DNA of 5,843 nt from Desulfarculaceae bacterium (GTDB taxonomy: Bacteria > Desulfobacterota > Desulfobacteria > Desulfobacterales > Desulfobacteraceae): contig JAIPEK010000153.1 of NCBI GenBank assembly GCA_021737205.1, positions 1 through 5,843 on the forward strand. The letters run 5' to 3'. Below are positions 1 through 5,843 of the stretch, one piece after another; the first letter of the stretch is position 1, and each line of letters starts with the position of its first letter. A program made the translations under genes and the position numbers. The notes beneath the pieces were generated by a model that saw only the letters and a list, made by a program, of their open reading frames with translations, did no database searches and was not told where the DNA came from.

Positions 1-406
1 GATGATGCTGACGGTTTTGAGAAAAGGTTCGGCAGCCGCCCATTACATCATGGGAGGCCCCACTGCGAACCGGCACAACGCGTTCACCCTGGGTACGGCG
101 GCAACGGAAATTTATGTGATGCACGGGGAGACGGCCGCCGTAGCGACCTACGCAAGGAGGCTGGTCAAGGAAAAGGATGCCGGAAATCCACTGGATCCGG
201 TGGTCGAAAAGATGAACGAGCTGGCGGACAGTTACCATGAAAGATCAAGACCCCTTTTCTGCGCACAGAAAGGACTCGTGGACGAAATCGTCGATCTCAA
301 GGACCTTAGAAAATACATGGTTGCGTTCGCAGGGGCTGCATACCAGAACCCCGAATCCATATGCCCGCAACACCAGATGATCCTGCCCAGAATCATCAGG
401 GGATAA
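1..406 (+). CDS. gcdA: Glutaconyl-CoA decarboxylase alpha subunit (carboxyltransferase), C-terminal part
   Basis: Cut by the left window edge; 134 residues remain before the TAA at 404-406, roughly the last quarter of a protein usually near 590 residues. The Met at position 2 is internal, not a start. The sequence reads as the end of a biotin-dependent carboxyltransferase: a GGPTANRHNAFTLGTAATEIYVMHG-type stretch (visible residues about 18-42), a helical segment with YARRLVKEKDAG, then PLFCAQKGLVDEIVDLKDLRKYM and the terminal AYQNPESICPQHQMILPRIIRG. That long C-terminal tail is what I associate with GcdA rather than with propionyl- or methylcrotonyl-CoA carboxylases. In the family, this subunit moves the carboxyl group of glutaconyl-CoA to a biotin carrier, giving crotonyl-CoA; membrane partners couple decarboxylation to sodium export. 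The biotin carrier and membrane subunits are not in this window. A related acyl-CoA carboxyltransferase is the main alternative. Confidence 0.8.
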   Translation, partial: MMLTVLRKGSAAAHYIMGGPTANRHNAFTLGTAATEIYVMHGETAAVATYARRLVKEKDAGNPLDPVVEKMNELADSYHERSRPLFCAQKGLVDEIVDLKDLRKYMVAFAGAAYQNPESICPQHQMILPRIIRG

Positions 407-423
407 ACAACCTCCTTTTTCTC

Positions 424-460
424 ATGCAGCGGAGGACCGAACCCATGGCCTCCGCTGCAT
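424..460 (+). terminator. Hairpin after gcdA, possible terminator without a T-tract
   Basis: A perfect 12-bp stem (ATGCAGCGGAGG at 424-435 with CCTCCGCTGCAT at 449-460) around a 13-nt loop lies 17 nt after the gcdA stop. Its position suits a transcript end or a 3' RNA-protecting structure. There is no T-run after the stem on the plus strand; the only one (CCTTTTTCT) lies before it. It is therefore not a textbook intrinsic terminator. Confidence 0.45.
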
Positions 461-466
461 TGCCCT

Positions 467-747
467 CAGGGCGATCGCATGAAATTATTCTCGCCCCTTT
501 TAACCAGTTTTCGGACGGTTATCCAGAGCTTATATGTGTGCATGGCACGGGCAGAGGCAGCAGACGATCCGGTGTAACCTGTAGCGGATTCAAATGCCGG
601 TCGTTTACCGGGCACACGACGTGACCGGTTCCGGCATTTGCCTCGGAGCAGCCCTGGACGGGCTGCGAGAATGAGCGGAAGGTTATGCCGGATCGGCTGA
701 TGCCGGGAATAAGGCACTGACTCATAAAATTTCATGCGATCGCCCTG
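467..747. repeat. 281-bp segment bounded by perfect 20-bp inverted repeats (MITE-like or structured element)
   Basis: The left arm (467-486, CAGGGCGATCGCATGAAATT) and the right arm (728-747) are exact reverse complements, 241 bp apart, each containing the 8-bp palindrome GCGATCGC. Inside are more inverted pairs: ATTCTCGC 487-494 with GCGAGAAT 665-672; CAAATGCCGG 591-600 with CCGGCATTTG 631-640; and a hairpin GCAGCCC 648-654 / GGGCTGC 660-666 with a 5-nt loop. The small open frames across it, including an 89-codon minus-strand one (466-735), have no recognisable protein signature and no ribosome binding site that I can see. Terminal inverted repeats with no transposase gene fit a small non-autonomous mobile element. 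A folded non-coding RNA or a large extruding palindrome are alternatives. Only a weak flanking duplication is visible (CATTGCC 458-464, CACTGCC 749-755, 6 of 7 matching). Confidence 0.55.
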
Positions 748-766
748 GCACTGCCTTGAACGAGGG

Positions 767-795
767 TTGACAGCACCGGTTTTTTGCCATACAAA
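767..795 (+). promoter_or_regulatory. Candidate sigma-70 promoter for the sensor kinase gene
   Basis: A perfect -35 hexamer TTGACA (767-772), a 17-bp spacer and TACAAA (790-795; 4 of 6 to TATAAT) lie directly upstream of the kinase frame and 19 bp beyond the right arm of the 281-bp element. Transcription would begin near 802, after the first in-frame ATG at 801, which favours a later start codon for the kinase. Confidence 0.45.
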
Positions 796-800
796 AAAGT

Positions 801-3539
801 ATGAAGCACCATTCCGAACCGATGCGTATACAACTTTCTCCTATGCCCGACAGACGAATAAAAAAGACTGGCCCGGTGTTCATCCGGTTTCTGGTATTAC
901 TGGCAGCCGCCGTACTCTTTGCGGCTCCGGCGACAGCAAAGAATGTACTGCTGTTGAACTCCTACCATGACGGGATGATCTGGACCGATGAAATTACACA
1001 AGCGGTGCAGAGCGAGCTGGCCGAAAAAGCGCCGTCCGCATCGGTCCACGTGGAATATATGGATTCCAAACGGTACTTCGGCAGCGACTATTATCACTCC
1101 CTTCAAACCTTTTTCCTTGAAAAATTCAGGCACACCGAGTTCGATGCCGTGATCACCTCCGACGACAACGCCCTGAATTTTGCTTTAGAGCACCGGTCTT
1201 CCCTTTTTCCGGGAACCCCGATCATCTTCTGCGGCGTAAACCACTATGACAAAGAACGATTCGATCCCCTGGACAATGTCACCGGCATTGTGGAATCGTA
1301 TGACCTTGCCGGCACCATCGAACTTGCCCTTGATCTGCATCCGCACACCCGCACGATCTTTGTTGTCAATGATAATACCCCTACGGGCCGGGCCAACCGG
1401 AAGGTGATCGACCGGATCGTCACCGGCCTTAACCGGGATGTAGCCTTTCAATTTTCCGGAACCCCGCCCATGAAAGACCTTCAGGCGAAACTCTCTTCCC
1501 TTCCGGAAAAAACCATTGTTCTGCTGTGTTCGTTCAACCGGGACGGGGCCGGGAACACCTACACCTACAGGGAGAGCATCCGACTGATCTCGCGGGCATG
1601 CAGCGTCCCGATATACGGATTCTGGGGCTTCTACCTGGACCGGGGAATCGTGGGGGGAAGCCTCACCTTCGGTAAGGATCACGGAAAACAAGCCGCACAA
1701 ATGGCCGCCAAGGTCCTCAACGGCACCGACCCGGACAGCCTGGACATCATCACCCGGATCGACGGCCGGAGCGCATTTGATTACAAAAAACTTCAACAGT
1801 TCAAAATTAACAGGCAAACGCTTCCGGAAAACAGCAGCATCATCAACATCCCGGCCCCCTCGTTTATCCAGGAGCACATCGGGCTTGTCATTTTTATCCT
1901 GGTCACTCTGGCCGTAATGCTGACGTCCATCCTGCTTCTTTTCGCCGGATTTTCCGCCAAGCGGAAAAGCGAATACAAATACCGGCTTCTTGCGGACAAC
2001 TCCAACGACATTATCTGGACAAGGGACCTTGACCTGAACGTGACCTACCTGAGCCCGTCCATTGAAAAAATTCTCGGCTACACCCCGAAAGAATCCATGA
2101 AGCTTTCCAACGAACAAAAAATGCCGCAGCCTTCTCTTGAAAAAATGGCCTCGCTCTTTTCCGAAGAGATTGAAAATGAAAAAAAAGGCAACCTTCCCCC
2201 GAACAGGAGCCGGACCGTTGAAATACAGATGTACAGAAAAGACGGCACCATAGCCGACATTGAAACCACAGTCGGTTTTTTGCGGAACCGAAAAGGCACG
2301 GTTCTCGGAATGCTGGGCATTTCAAGGGATATTTCCCAGCGTAAAGCCGCTGAAAAAGAACTGAAAGAGGCGGGCCTCTATATCAACGACATCATCAACT
2401 CAATGCCGTCGGTGCTCATGGGAGTGGACCGGAACGGACTCGTTACCCACTGGAACACCCTGGCCGAAGAAAAGACAGGAAACAGCCGGCAAAAGGCCCT
2501 TCACAATAACCTGGAAACCGTTTACCCTGAAATTGCAGACGAGCTGGAGACCATCCGGACCGCCATCCGGGAACAAAAGGTCATCCGCATCCGGAAAGAA
2601 CGCCTTACCGAAGACAAGGAGCAGCGTCATGAAGAGATTGTGATTTATCCTTTGACAGGATCCCGGGAACCCGGAGCCGTGATCCGCGTGGAAGACATAA
2701 CCGAACGGGTGCGAATGACCGATCTGATGATCCAGTCGGAAAAAATGCTGTCCGTGGGGGGACTTGCCGCGGGAATGGCCCATGAAATCAACAACCCGCT
2801 TGCCGGGATGATCCAGAACGCCGAAGTCGTGATCAACCGCCTGACCGGAAAACTGCCGGCGAACGATGCCGCTGCCGCCGAATGCGGCACCGACATGGAG
2901 ACAATCCGGCGATTCATGGAAAATCGTTCAATCCCCGGCCTCCTTTCCAACGTGACTGCGTCAGGCATGCGGGCGGCAAAAATCGTGAACAACATGCTCA
3001 GCTTTTCGAAAAAAAGAGACCAGGTTAAAGAGCTCGCCGACATCCGGCAACTGATCGACATGTCCATCGAACTTGCCCAGAACGATTACAACATCAAAAA
3101 GAACCATGATTTCAGACGGATTGAAATCAGAAAGGACTATCAGCAGAATCTTCCGTCTGTTCAGTGTGAGCCGAGCAAAATCGAACAGGTGTTTCTCAAT
3201 ATTTTGAAAAACGGGGCTGAAGCCATGATAACGGGAAATCCGGAAAACCGGACCGAAACCGAAACCGCCGAACCGCCCTGTTTTTATATCAAATGTGTTT
3301 TATCAAACAACGAAGTGAAAGTGGAAATCCGGGACAACGGCCCCGGTATGCCGGAGAATGTCCGCAAAAGACTTTTCGAGCCTTTTTTCACAACAAAAGG
3401 CCCGGAGAAAGGGACCGGCTTAGGGCTTTCCGTTGCCTACTTCATCATCACCCAAAACCACGGCGGCCGCATGAGTGTGGAATCCGTGGAAGGCGCGGGC
3501 ACCAAATTCACCATCGCGCTGCCGGTAAATGGAACATAG
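801..3539 (+). CDS. Membrane sensor histidine kinase: ABC-type periplasmic sensor, two PAS domains, HisKA, HATPase
   Basis: Predicted inner-membrane kinase of up to 912 residues. A basic stretch and hydrophobic segment (about 26-46, ending A-T-A) look like a signal peptide or anchor. Residues about 47-345 (KNVLLLNSYHDGMIWTDEI, VITSDDNAL, IIFCGVNHYD) resemble the ABC substrate-binding sensor fold (PF04392-like) and should lie in the periplasm; the ligand is unknown. A second membrane segment (about 360-384) leads to PAS1 (about 393-515, ending GISRDISQRK) and PAS2 (about 528-640, ending VEDITERV). The H-box has the phosphoacceptor H661 (AHEINNPL). The dimerisation domain carries an extra loop of about 30 residues (682-711) before ASGMRAAKIVNNMLSFSKK. 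The ATPase domain shows the N-box N804, G1 DNGPGM (845-850), F-box FEPFFTTK and G2 GTGLGL (871-876), so it looks catalytically intact. There is no receiver domain and no response regulator gene nearby. In-frame ATGs at 801, 822 and 843 all lack a clear Shine-Dalgarno; 843 keeps the whole signal peptide and suits the upstream promoter, so the true start is uncertain. Confidence 0.9.
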   Translation: MKHHSEPMRIQLSPMPDRRIKKTGPVFIRFLVLLAAAVLFAAPATAKNVLLLNSYHDGMIWTDEITQAVQSELAEKAPSASVHVEYMDSKRYFGSDYYHSLQTFFLEKFRHTEFDAVITSDDNALNFALEHRSSLFPGTPIIFCGVNHYDKERFDPLDNVTGIVESYDLAGTIELALDLHPHTRTIFVVNDNTPTGRANRKVIDRIVTGLNRDVAFQFSGTPPMKDLQAKLSSLPEKTIVLLCSFNRDGAGNTYTYRESIRLISRACSVPIYGFWGFYLDRGIVGGSLTFGKDHGKQAAQMAAKVLNGTDPDSLDIITRIDGRSAFDYKKLQQFKINRQTLPENSSIINIPAPSFIQEHIGLVIFILVTLAVMLTSILLLFAGFSAKRKSEYKYRLLADNSNDIIWTRDLDLNVTYLSPSIEKILGYTPKESMKLSNEQKMPQPSLEKMASLFSEEIENEKKGNLPPNRSRTVEIQMYRKDGTIADIETTVGFLRNRKGTVLGMLGISRDISQRKAAEKELKEAGLYINDIINSMPSVLMGVDRNGLVTHWNTLAEEKTGNSRQKALHNNLETVYPEIADELETIRTAIREQKVIRIRKERLTEDKEQRHEEIVIYPLTGSREPGAVIRVEDITERVRMTDLMIQSEKMLSVGGLAAGMAHEINNPLAGMIQNAEVVINRLTGKLPANDAAAAECGTDMETIRRFMENRSIPGLLSNVTASGMRAAKIVNNMLSFSKKRDQVKELADIRQLIDMSIELAQNDYNIKKNHDFRRIEIRKDYQQNLPSVQCEPSKIEQVFLNILKNGAEAMITGNPENRTETETAEPPCFYIKCVLSNNEVKVEIRDNGPGMPENVRKRLFEPFFTTKGPEKGTGLGLSVAYFIITQNHGGRMSVESVEGAGTKFTIALPVNGT

Positions 3540-3590
3540 ACTTTCATATAAAGGTCATGTTCTGGTAGACACAACGAATGATGAAAGATC

Positions 3591-3650
3591 ACCATGAAGA
3601 ACATGAAGTTCATGAAGATTTTGCTTCAGTTCCTTCATGGCCTTCATGGT
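3591..3650. repeat. 60-bp imperfect palindrome built of 9-bp CATGAAG units
   Basis: The left arm is three tandem 9-mers: ACCATGAAG (3591-3599), AACATGAAG (3600-3608) and TTCATGAAG (3609-3617). After a 6-nt loop (ATTTTG) come three units in reverse: CTTCAGTTC, CTTCATGGC and CTTCATGGT (3624-3650). The outer units are perfect complements, the middle pair matches at 7 of 9 positions and the inner pair diverges. As RNA this would be a long hairpin. A-rich sequence follows on the plus strand, so it is not a typical intrinsic terminator. Confidence 0.7.
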
Positions 3651-3682
3651 AAAAAATGTTGTTCTTTCATATAGCATTTGCT

Positions 3683-3737
3683 GTCAGGTATTAGGCGTCA
3701 GGCGTTAGCTAAAACCGAATAGCTAACTGCTAACTGC
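3683..3737. repeat. Inverted array of degenerate 7-bp repeats (GTTAGCT type)
   Basis: Four heptads run forward: GTCAGGT (3683), ATTAGGC (3690), GTCAGGC (3697) and GTTAGCT (3704). A 10-nt spacer AAAACCGAAT (3711-3720) follows, then reverse-orientation units AGCTAAC (3721-3727), TGCTAAC (3728-3734) and a partial TGC. The inner units (3704-3710 and 3721-3727) are perfectly complementary. The 7-bp period recalls the short tandemly repeated heptamers known in some bacterial intergenic regions. Confidence 0.6.
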
Positions 3738-3760
3738 TTTCATATAAAAAGGAATTTGCC

Positions 3761-3976
3761 ATGAAACATGATGTCACGCTTTTTAAAACCTATCCGGTCA
3801 GGGAAGGGCAGAAAATCCGGATCGAGGATTCAAAACGGTCCGGGGACTGGGAGATCATGGAAGTGACCGAAAATAAAATGACACTCAAATGCCCGATCTC
3901 GGGAAAAGAACTCACCGTGGACCGATTCTGCTTTCTGGTGCAAGAGCTGAAAAACGAAGAGTGGCCCGGACAATAA
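3761..3976 (+). CDS. Small protein of unknown function (71 residues)
   Basis: I do not recognise a named family. The start is well supported: AAGGA at 3749-3753 lies 7 nt before the ATG, and the frame ends with TAA. The protein has no signal peptide or membrane segment and is likely cytoplasmic. It is rich in alternating polar and hydrophobic residues (GQKIRIEDS, GDWEIMEVTENKMTLKC, ELTVDRFCFLVQEL), as expected for a small beta-barrel or SH3-like fold. Two cysteines (in LKCPISG and RFCFLV) are not in a metal-binding spacing. The last residues are acidic and loose (NEEWPGQ). It lies 221 bp after the kinase on the same strand, beyond a repeat-filled spacer, so co-transcription is uncertain; it converges on uraA. 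The good ribosome binding site and the terminator-like hairpin after it argue for a real gene, but its function cannot be inferred. Confidence 0.75.
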   Translation: MKHDVTLFKTYPVREGQKIRIEDSKRSGDWEIMEVTENKMTLKCPISGKELTVDRFCFLVQELKNEEWPGQ

Positions 3977-4003
3977 CTGAACACCCGGACGCCACGAAAA
4001 CAG

Positions 4004-4034
4004 GCCGGGCCGGAAAATCAGGTTCCGGCCCGGC
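4004..4034. terminator. GC-rich hairpin between convergent genes, probable bidirectional terminator
   Basis: A perfect 12-bp stem (GCCGGGCCGGAA 4004-4015, TTCCGGCCCGGC 4023-4034) with a 7-nt loop sits 27 bp after the 71-residue gene and 29 bp beyond the uraA stop. On the minus strand it is followed by CTGTTTTCG, a short U-tract fitting the end of the upp-uraA transcript. On the plus strand it is followed by ATTTG, a weaker tract. Its place between converging genes supports termination from both sides. Confidence 0.75.
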
Positions 4035-4063
4035 ATTTGACCGCTGATTTTTACGGAAGGGTT

Positions 4064-5314
4064 TTACGCCTCCCGTGTCTTCGGCAGAAACAGGTTTAAA
4101 AGAACGCCGAGAATACCGGCAAGCCCGATCCCCTGCAAGGTGAACTCCCCTGCGGAAAAACTCATGCCCCCGATGCCGAATATCAGGATCAGTGCCACAA
4201 TCGTAAGATTCCGCGATTCCGTCAGATTTTCTCCTGATTTCACAAGCGTATTGAGCCCCACCACCATGATGGCACCGAACAAAAGCAGCATGATCCCGCC
4301 CATGACCGGAGAGGGAATCGTCTGCAGAAATGCGCCGAGCTTGCCCACAAACGCCAGCAGAACAGCGCTCAGCGCAGCCCAGGTCATGATGGCCGGGTTG
4401 AAGACCCTGGTTAACGCCACGGCGCCCGTAACCTCGGAGTACGTGGTGTTGGGCGGTCCGCCGAGCATGGACGCCACGGAAGTGGCCAGCCCGTCACCGA
4501 GCATGGTGTTCTGGATCCCGGGATCCTTGAGATAGTCTCTTTCCGTGACCTCCCCGATGGCGATAACATCCCCGAAATGCTCTATTGCCGGGGCGATGGC
4601 GATCGGCACGATATACAGCACCGCCTGCAGGTTCCATTCAGGGGCCACAAACCTGGGGATTTCAATCCATTTCGCCTCGGCTACAGTTGTAAAATCCACA
4701 ATCCCGAAAAACAGGGAGGCGACATACCCCACTGCGATACCGCACAGGATGGGGATCAACCGGAGCACGCCCCGGCCGAGAATCGATACGAGCACGGTGG
4801 TGGCAAGGGCCAGAAATCCCACGGTCATGGCGGTGGATTCCGGAAAAAGCACGGCCGACCCGTCACCGGTTTTGCCCATTGCCATGTTCACGGCAACAGG
4901 GGCGAGAATCAGACCGATCACCATAATCACCGGCCCGGTGACAACGGCCGGCAGCACCCGTTTGACCACATCGCTCCCCTTGATACGGATCAGAATACTC
5001 AGCAGAATATACAGGACCCCTGCCGCTGCAAGACCGCACATGGTCCCGGGAATCCCCCATGTTTTCACCCCGTACATGATCGGGGGGAGAAATGCGAACG
5101 AAGACGCCAGAAAAACCGGGATCCGTCCTCTTGTCACCGCCTGGAAAATCAGGGTGCCCAGGCCCGCCGTAAACAGGGCCACATTGGGATCAAGTCCCGT
5201 CAAAAGCGGTACCAGCACCAGGGCCCCGAATGCCACAAACAGCATCTGGGCGCCGAGGAACCAGTCTCTGAGCCGTAAATTGTACTGTGCCGATGTTTCA
5301 ACCGTATGCTGCAT
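4064..5314 (-). CDS. uraA: Uracil permease (NCS2 family uracil:proton symporter)
   Basis: A 416-residue inner-membrane transporter, close to the usual 415-430, that brings uracil into the cell with protons. It is strongly hydrophobic throughout, in keeping with the 14-segment NCS2 fold. The two substrate-site regions are visible: IAPAIEHFGD with E245 (matching E241 of E. coli UraA) and GGPPNTTYSEVTG with E294 (matching E290), preceded by the conserved NTTY. The position equivalent to E. coli H245 is D249 (EHFGD), a change also seen in other uracil permeases. The N-terminal LGAQMLFVAFGALVLVPLLTGLDP and the helix-breaking FLASSFAFLPP are further family marks. An AAAGGGAA purine tract about 8 nt before the ATG supports this start. 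It follows upp by 26 bp on the same strand, so both are probably one transcript ending at the hairpin near 4004-4034. A xanthine or other NCS2 carrier is unlikely given the upp neighbour and the motifs. Confidence 0.95.
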   Translation of the reverse strand: MQHTVETSAQYNLRLRDWFLGAQMLFVAFGALVLVPLLTGLDPNVALFTAGLGTLIFQAVTRGRIPVFLASSFAFLPPIMYGVKTWGIPGTMCGLAAAGVLYILLSILIRIKGSDVVKRVLPAVVTGPVIMVIGLILAPVAVNMAMGKTGDGSAVLFPESTAMTVGFLALATTVLVSILGRGVLRLIPILCGIAVGYVASLFFGIVDFTTVAEAKWIEIPRFVAPEWNLQAVLYIVPIAIAPAIEHFGDVIAIGEVTERDYLKDPGIQNTMLGDGLATSVASMLGGPPNTTYSEVTGAVALTRVFNPAIMTWAALSAVLLAFVGKLGAFLQTIPSPVMGGIMLLLFGAIMVVGLNTLVKSGENLTESRNLTIVALILIFGIGGMSFSAGEFTLQGIGLAGILGVLLNLFLPKTREA

Positions 5315-5340
5315 AGTGCCGTTCCCTTTCCTTTTGGTTT

Positions 5341-5843
5341 CTATTTGGTTCCGAATATTCTGTCCCCGGCATCTCCCAATCCCGGGAGGATATAACCGGC
5401 TTCGTTAAGCCGCTCATCCACGGCAGCCACATGGATATCCACGTCCGGGTGCTTTTCCTCTATGCGGGCGATCCCCTCCGGGGCCGCCACCACGAAAAGC
5501 CCCTTGATCTGCCGGCAGCCGGCCTCTTTCAGTTGCTCGATGGTGGCCAGCAACGTCCCGCCCGTGGCCAGCATGGGATCCAGGATAAGGGCGATCCGCT
5601 CGTTCATGGCGCTTGCTGTTTTCACATAATACTCCACCGGTTCAAGGGTCTCCTCGTTGCGGTAGAACCCCACCACACTCACCTTGGCAGACGGGATCAT
5701 GTCGAGGACGCCGTCCATCATTCCAAGCCCGGCCCTCAGAATGGGAACGATGGTGACTTTCTTTCCTTTTATCCGGTCCACCTCGACTTTCCCTGCCCAC
5801 CCCTCCATGATTCTCTTTTCCGTGTCCAGATCCTTGGTGGCCT
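5341..5843 (-). CDS. upp: Uracil phosphoribosyltransferase, N-terminus cut by window edge
   Basis: This cytoplasmic enzyme joins uracil and PRPP to give UMP and pyrophosphate, the main pyrimidine salvage step. 166 residues are visible, beginning ATKDLDTEK; against the usual 208 or so about 42 N-terminal residues lie beyond position 5843. Any Met inside the visible part (for example at 5806-5808) is internal. Family marks in order: IKGKKVTIVPILRAGLGMMDGVL, VGFYRNEETLEP, the PRPP-binding loop LILDPMLATGGT (visible residues about 85-96), the VVAAPEGI segment, and the uracil-binding C-terminus NEAGYILPGLGDAGDRIFGTK. Nothing essential is missing or altered in the visible part. It is the first visible gene of an upp-uraA pair, the common pairing of salvage enzyme and importer. 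The 26-bp gap to uraA leaves no room for an attenuator; any control region lies outside the window. Confidence 0.97.
   Translation of the reverse strand, partial: ATKDLDTEKRIMEGWAGKVEVDRIKGKKVTIVPILRAGLGMMDGVLDMIPSAKVSVVGFYRNEETLEPVEYYVKTASAMNERIALILDPMLATGGTLLATIEQLKEAGCRQIKGLFVVAAPEGIARIEEKHPDVDIHVAAVDERLNEAGYILPGLGDAGDRIFGTK

Larger units (their letters stand above)
3541..3746. repeat. Three direct copies of CTTTCATATA bracketing two repeat cassettes
   Basis: The 10-mer CTTTCATATA occurs exactly at 3541-3550, 3664-3673 and 3737-3746; the first and third copies also share the next AA (12 bp identical). Between copies 1 and 2 lie 113 bp holding a 60-bp imperfect palindrome of 9-mers. Between copies 2 and 3 lie 63 bp holding inverted heptads. 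This is how a spacer would look if two unrelated repeats had inserted into, or been duplicated with, the same short target. The first copy lies 1 bp after the kinase stop and the last ends 14 bp before the next start codon. No gene is supported in 3540-3760. Confidence 0.6.

Noticed and set aside
466..735. 89-codon minus-strand frame nearly coextensive with the inverted-repeat element
   Set aside because: Its start and stop fall in or beside the two repeat arms, its composition is unlike the neighbouring proteins, and I see no ribosome binding site. It is more simply a by-product of the repeat.
1185..2117. 310-codon open frame on the minus strand inside the kinase gene
   Set aside because: It is antisense to a kinase with complete, recognisable domains. 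Its translation is low-complexity and basic with no family signature, as expected from the opposite strand of a GC-rich gene.
3541..3746. CRISPR-like array from the repeated 10-mer
   Set aside because: The repeats are too short, the spacers are unequal (113 and 63 bp) and themselves internally repetitive, and there are no cas genes in the window.
3737..3748. TATAAA at 3743-3748 as a -10 box for the 71-residue gene
   Set aside because: There is no reasonable -35 at 16-18 bp upstream, and a transcript starting near 3755 would lose the ribosome binding site at 3749-3753. The same motif recurs as part of the 10-mer repeat.
5315..5340. Pyrimidine-responsive attenuator between upp and uraA
   Set aside because: The gap is 26 bp and holds only the uraA ribosome binding region; no hairpin fits.
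4545..5408. 287-codon and overlapping 233-codon plus-strand frames across uraA and upp
   Set aside because: Both are antisense to the well-supported uraA and upp. Their translations are rich in Thr/Pro/Arg or His/Gly/Arg and match nothing I recognise.

Overview
The window looks like part of a chromosome from an anaerobic, moderately GC-rich bacterium, most likely a deltaproteobacterium of the Desulfobacterota type. This is inferred from three things: the end of a glutaconyl-CoA decarboxylase alpha subunit (typical of anaerobes that degrade glutarate or aromatic acids), a large membrane kinase with an ABC-type periplasmic sensor followed by PAS domains, and short-period inverted repeats between genes. 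I cannot name a genus from the sequence alone.

Layout from left to right. Positions 1-406 (+) hold the 3' end of gcdA. Positions 407-800 carry no convincing gene: there is a 12-bp hairpin just after gcdA (424-460), then a 281-bp segment bounded by perfect 20-bp inverted repeats (467-747), then a promoter-like TTGACA/TACAAA pair (767-795). Positions 801-3539 (+) encode a hybrid-sensor-type histidine kinase of about 900 residues with no receiver domain. Positions 3540-3760 are a repeat-rich spacer: three copies of the same 10-mer bracket two different inverted-repeat cassettes. Positions 3761-3976 (+) encode a 71-residue protein of unknown function with a good ribosome binding site. A GC-rich hairpin at 4004-4034 sits between this gene and the converging minus-strand genes. 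Positions 4064-5314 (-) encode the uracil permease UraA, and 5341-5843 (-) the C-terminal four fifths of uracil phosphoribosyltransferase Upp.

The only clear functional unit is upp-uraA: two co-oriented genes 26 bp apart that import uracil and convert it to UMP. The gcdA end, the kinase and the 71-residue gene share a strand, but long spacers separate them and nothing ties them into one pathway. The kinase has no response regulator beside it in this window, so its partner is unknown.

I did not find a clear new multi-gene system. The less ordinary material is in the two large intergenic regions, where structured repeats are not explained by any gene: the 281-bp element upstream of the kinase and the repeat cassettes downstream of it.
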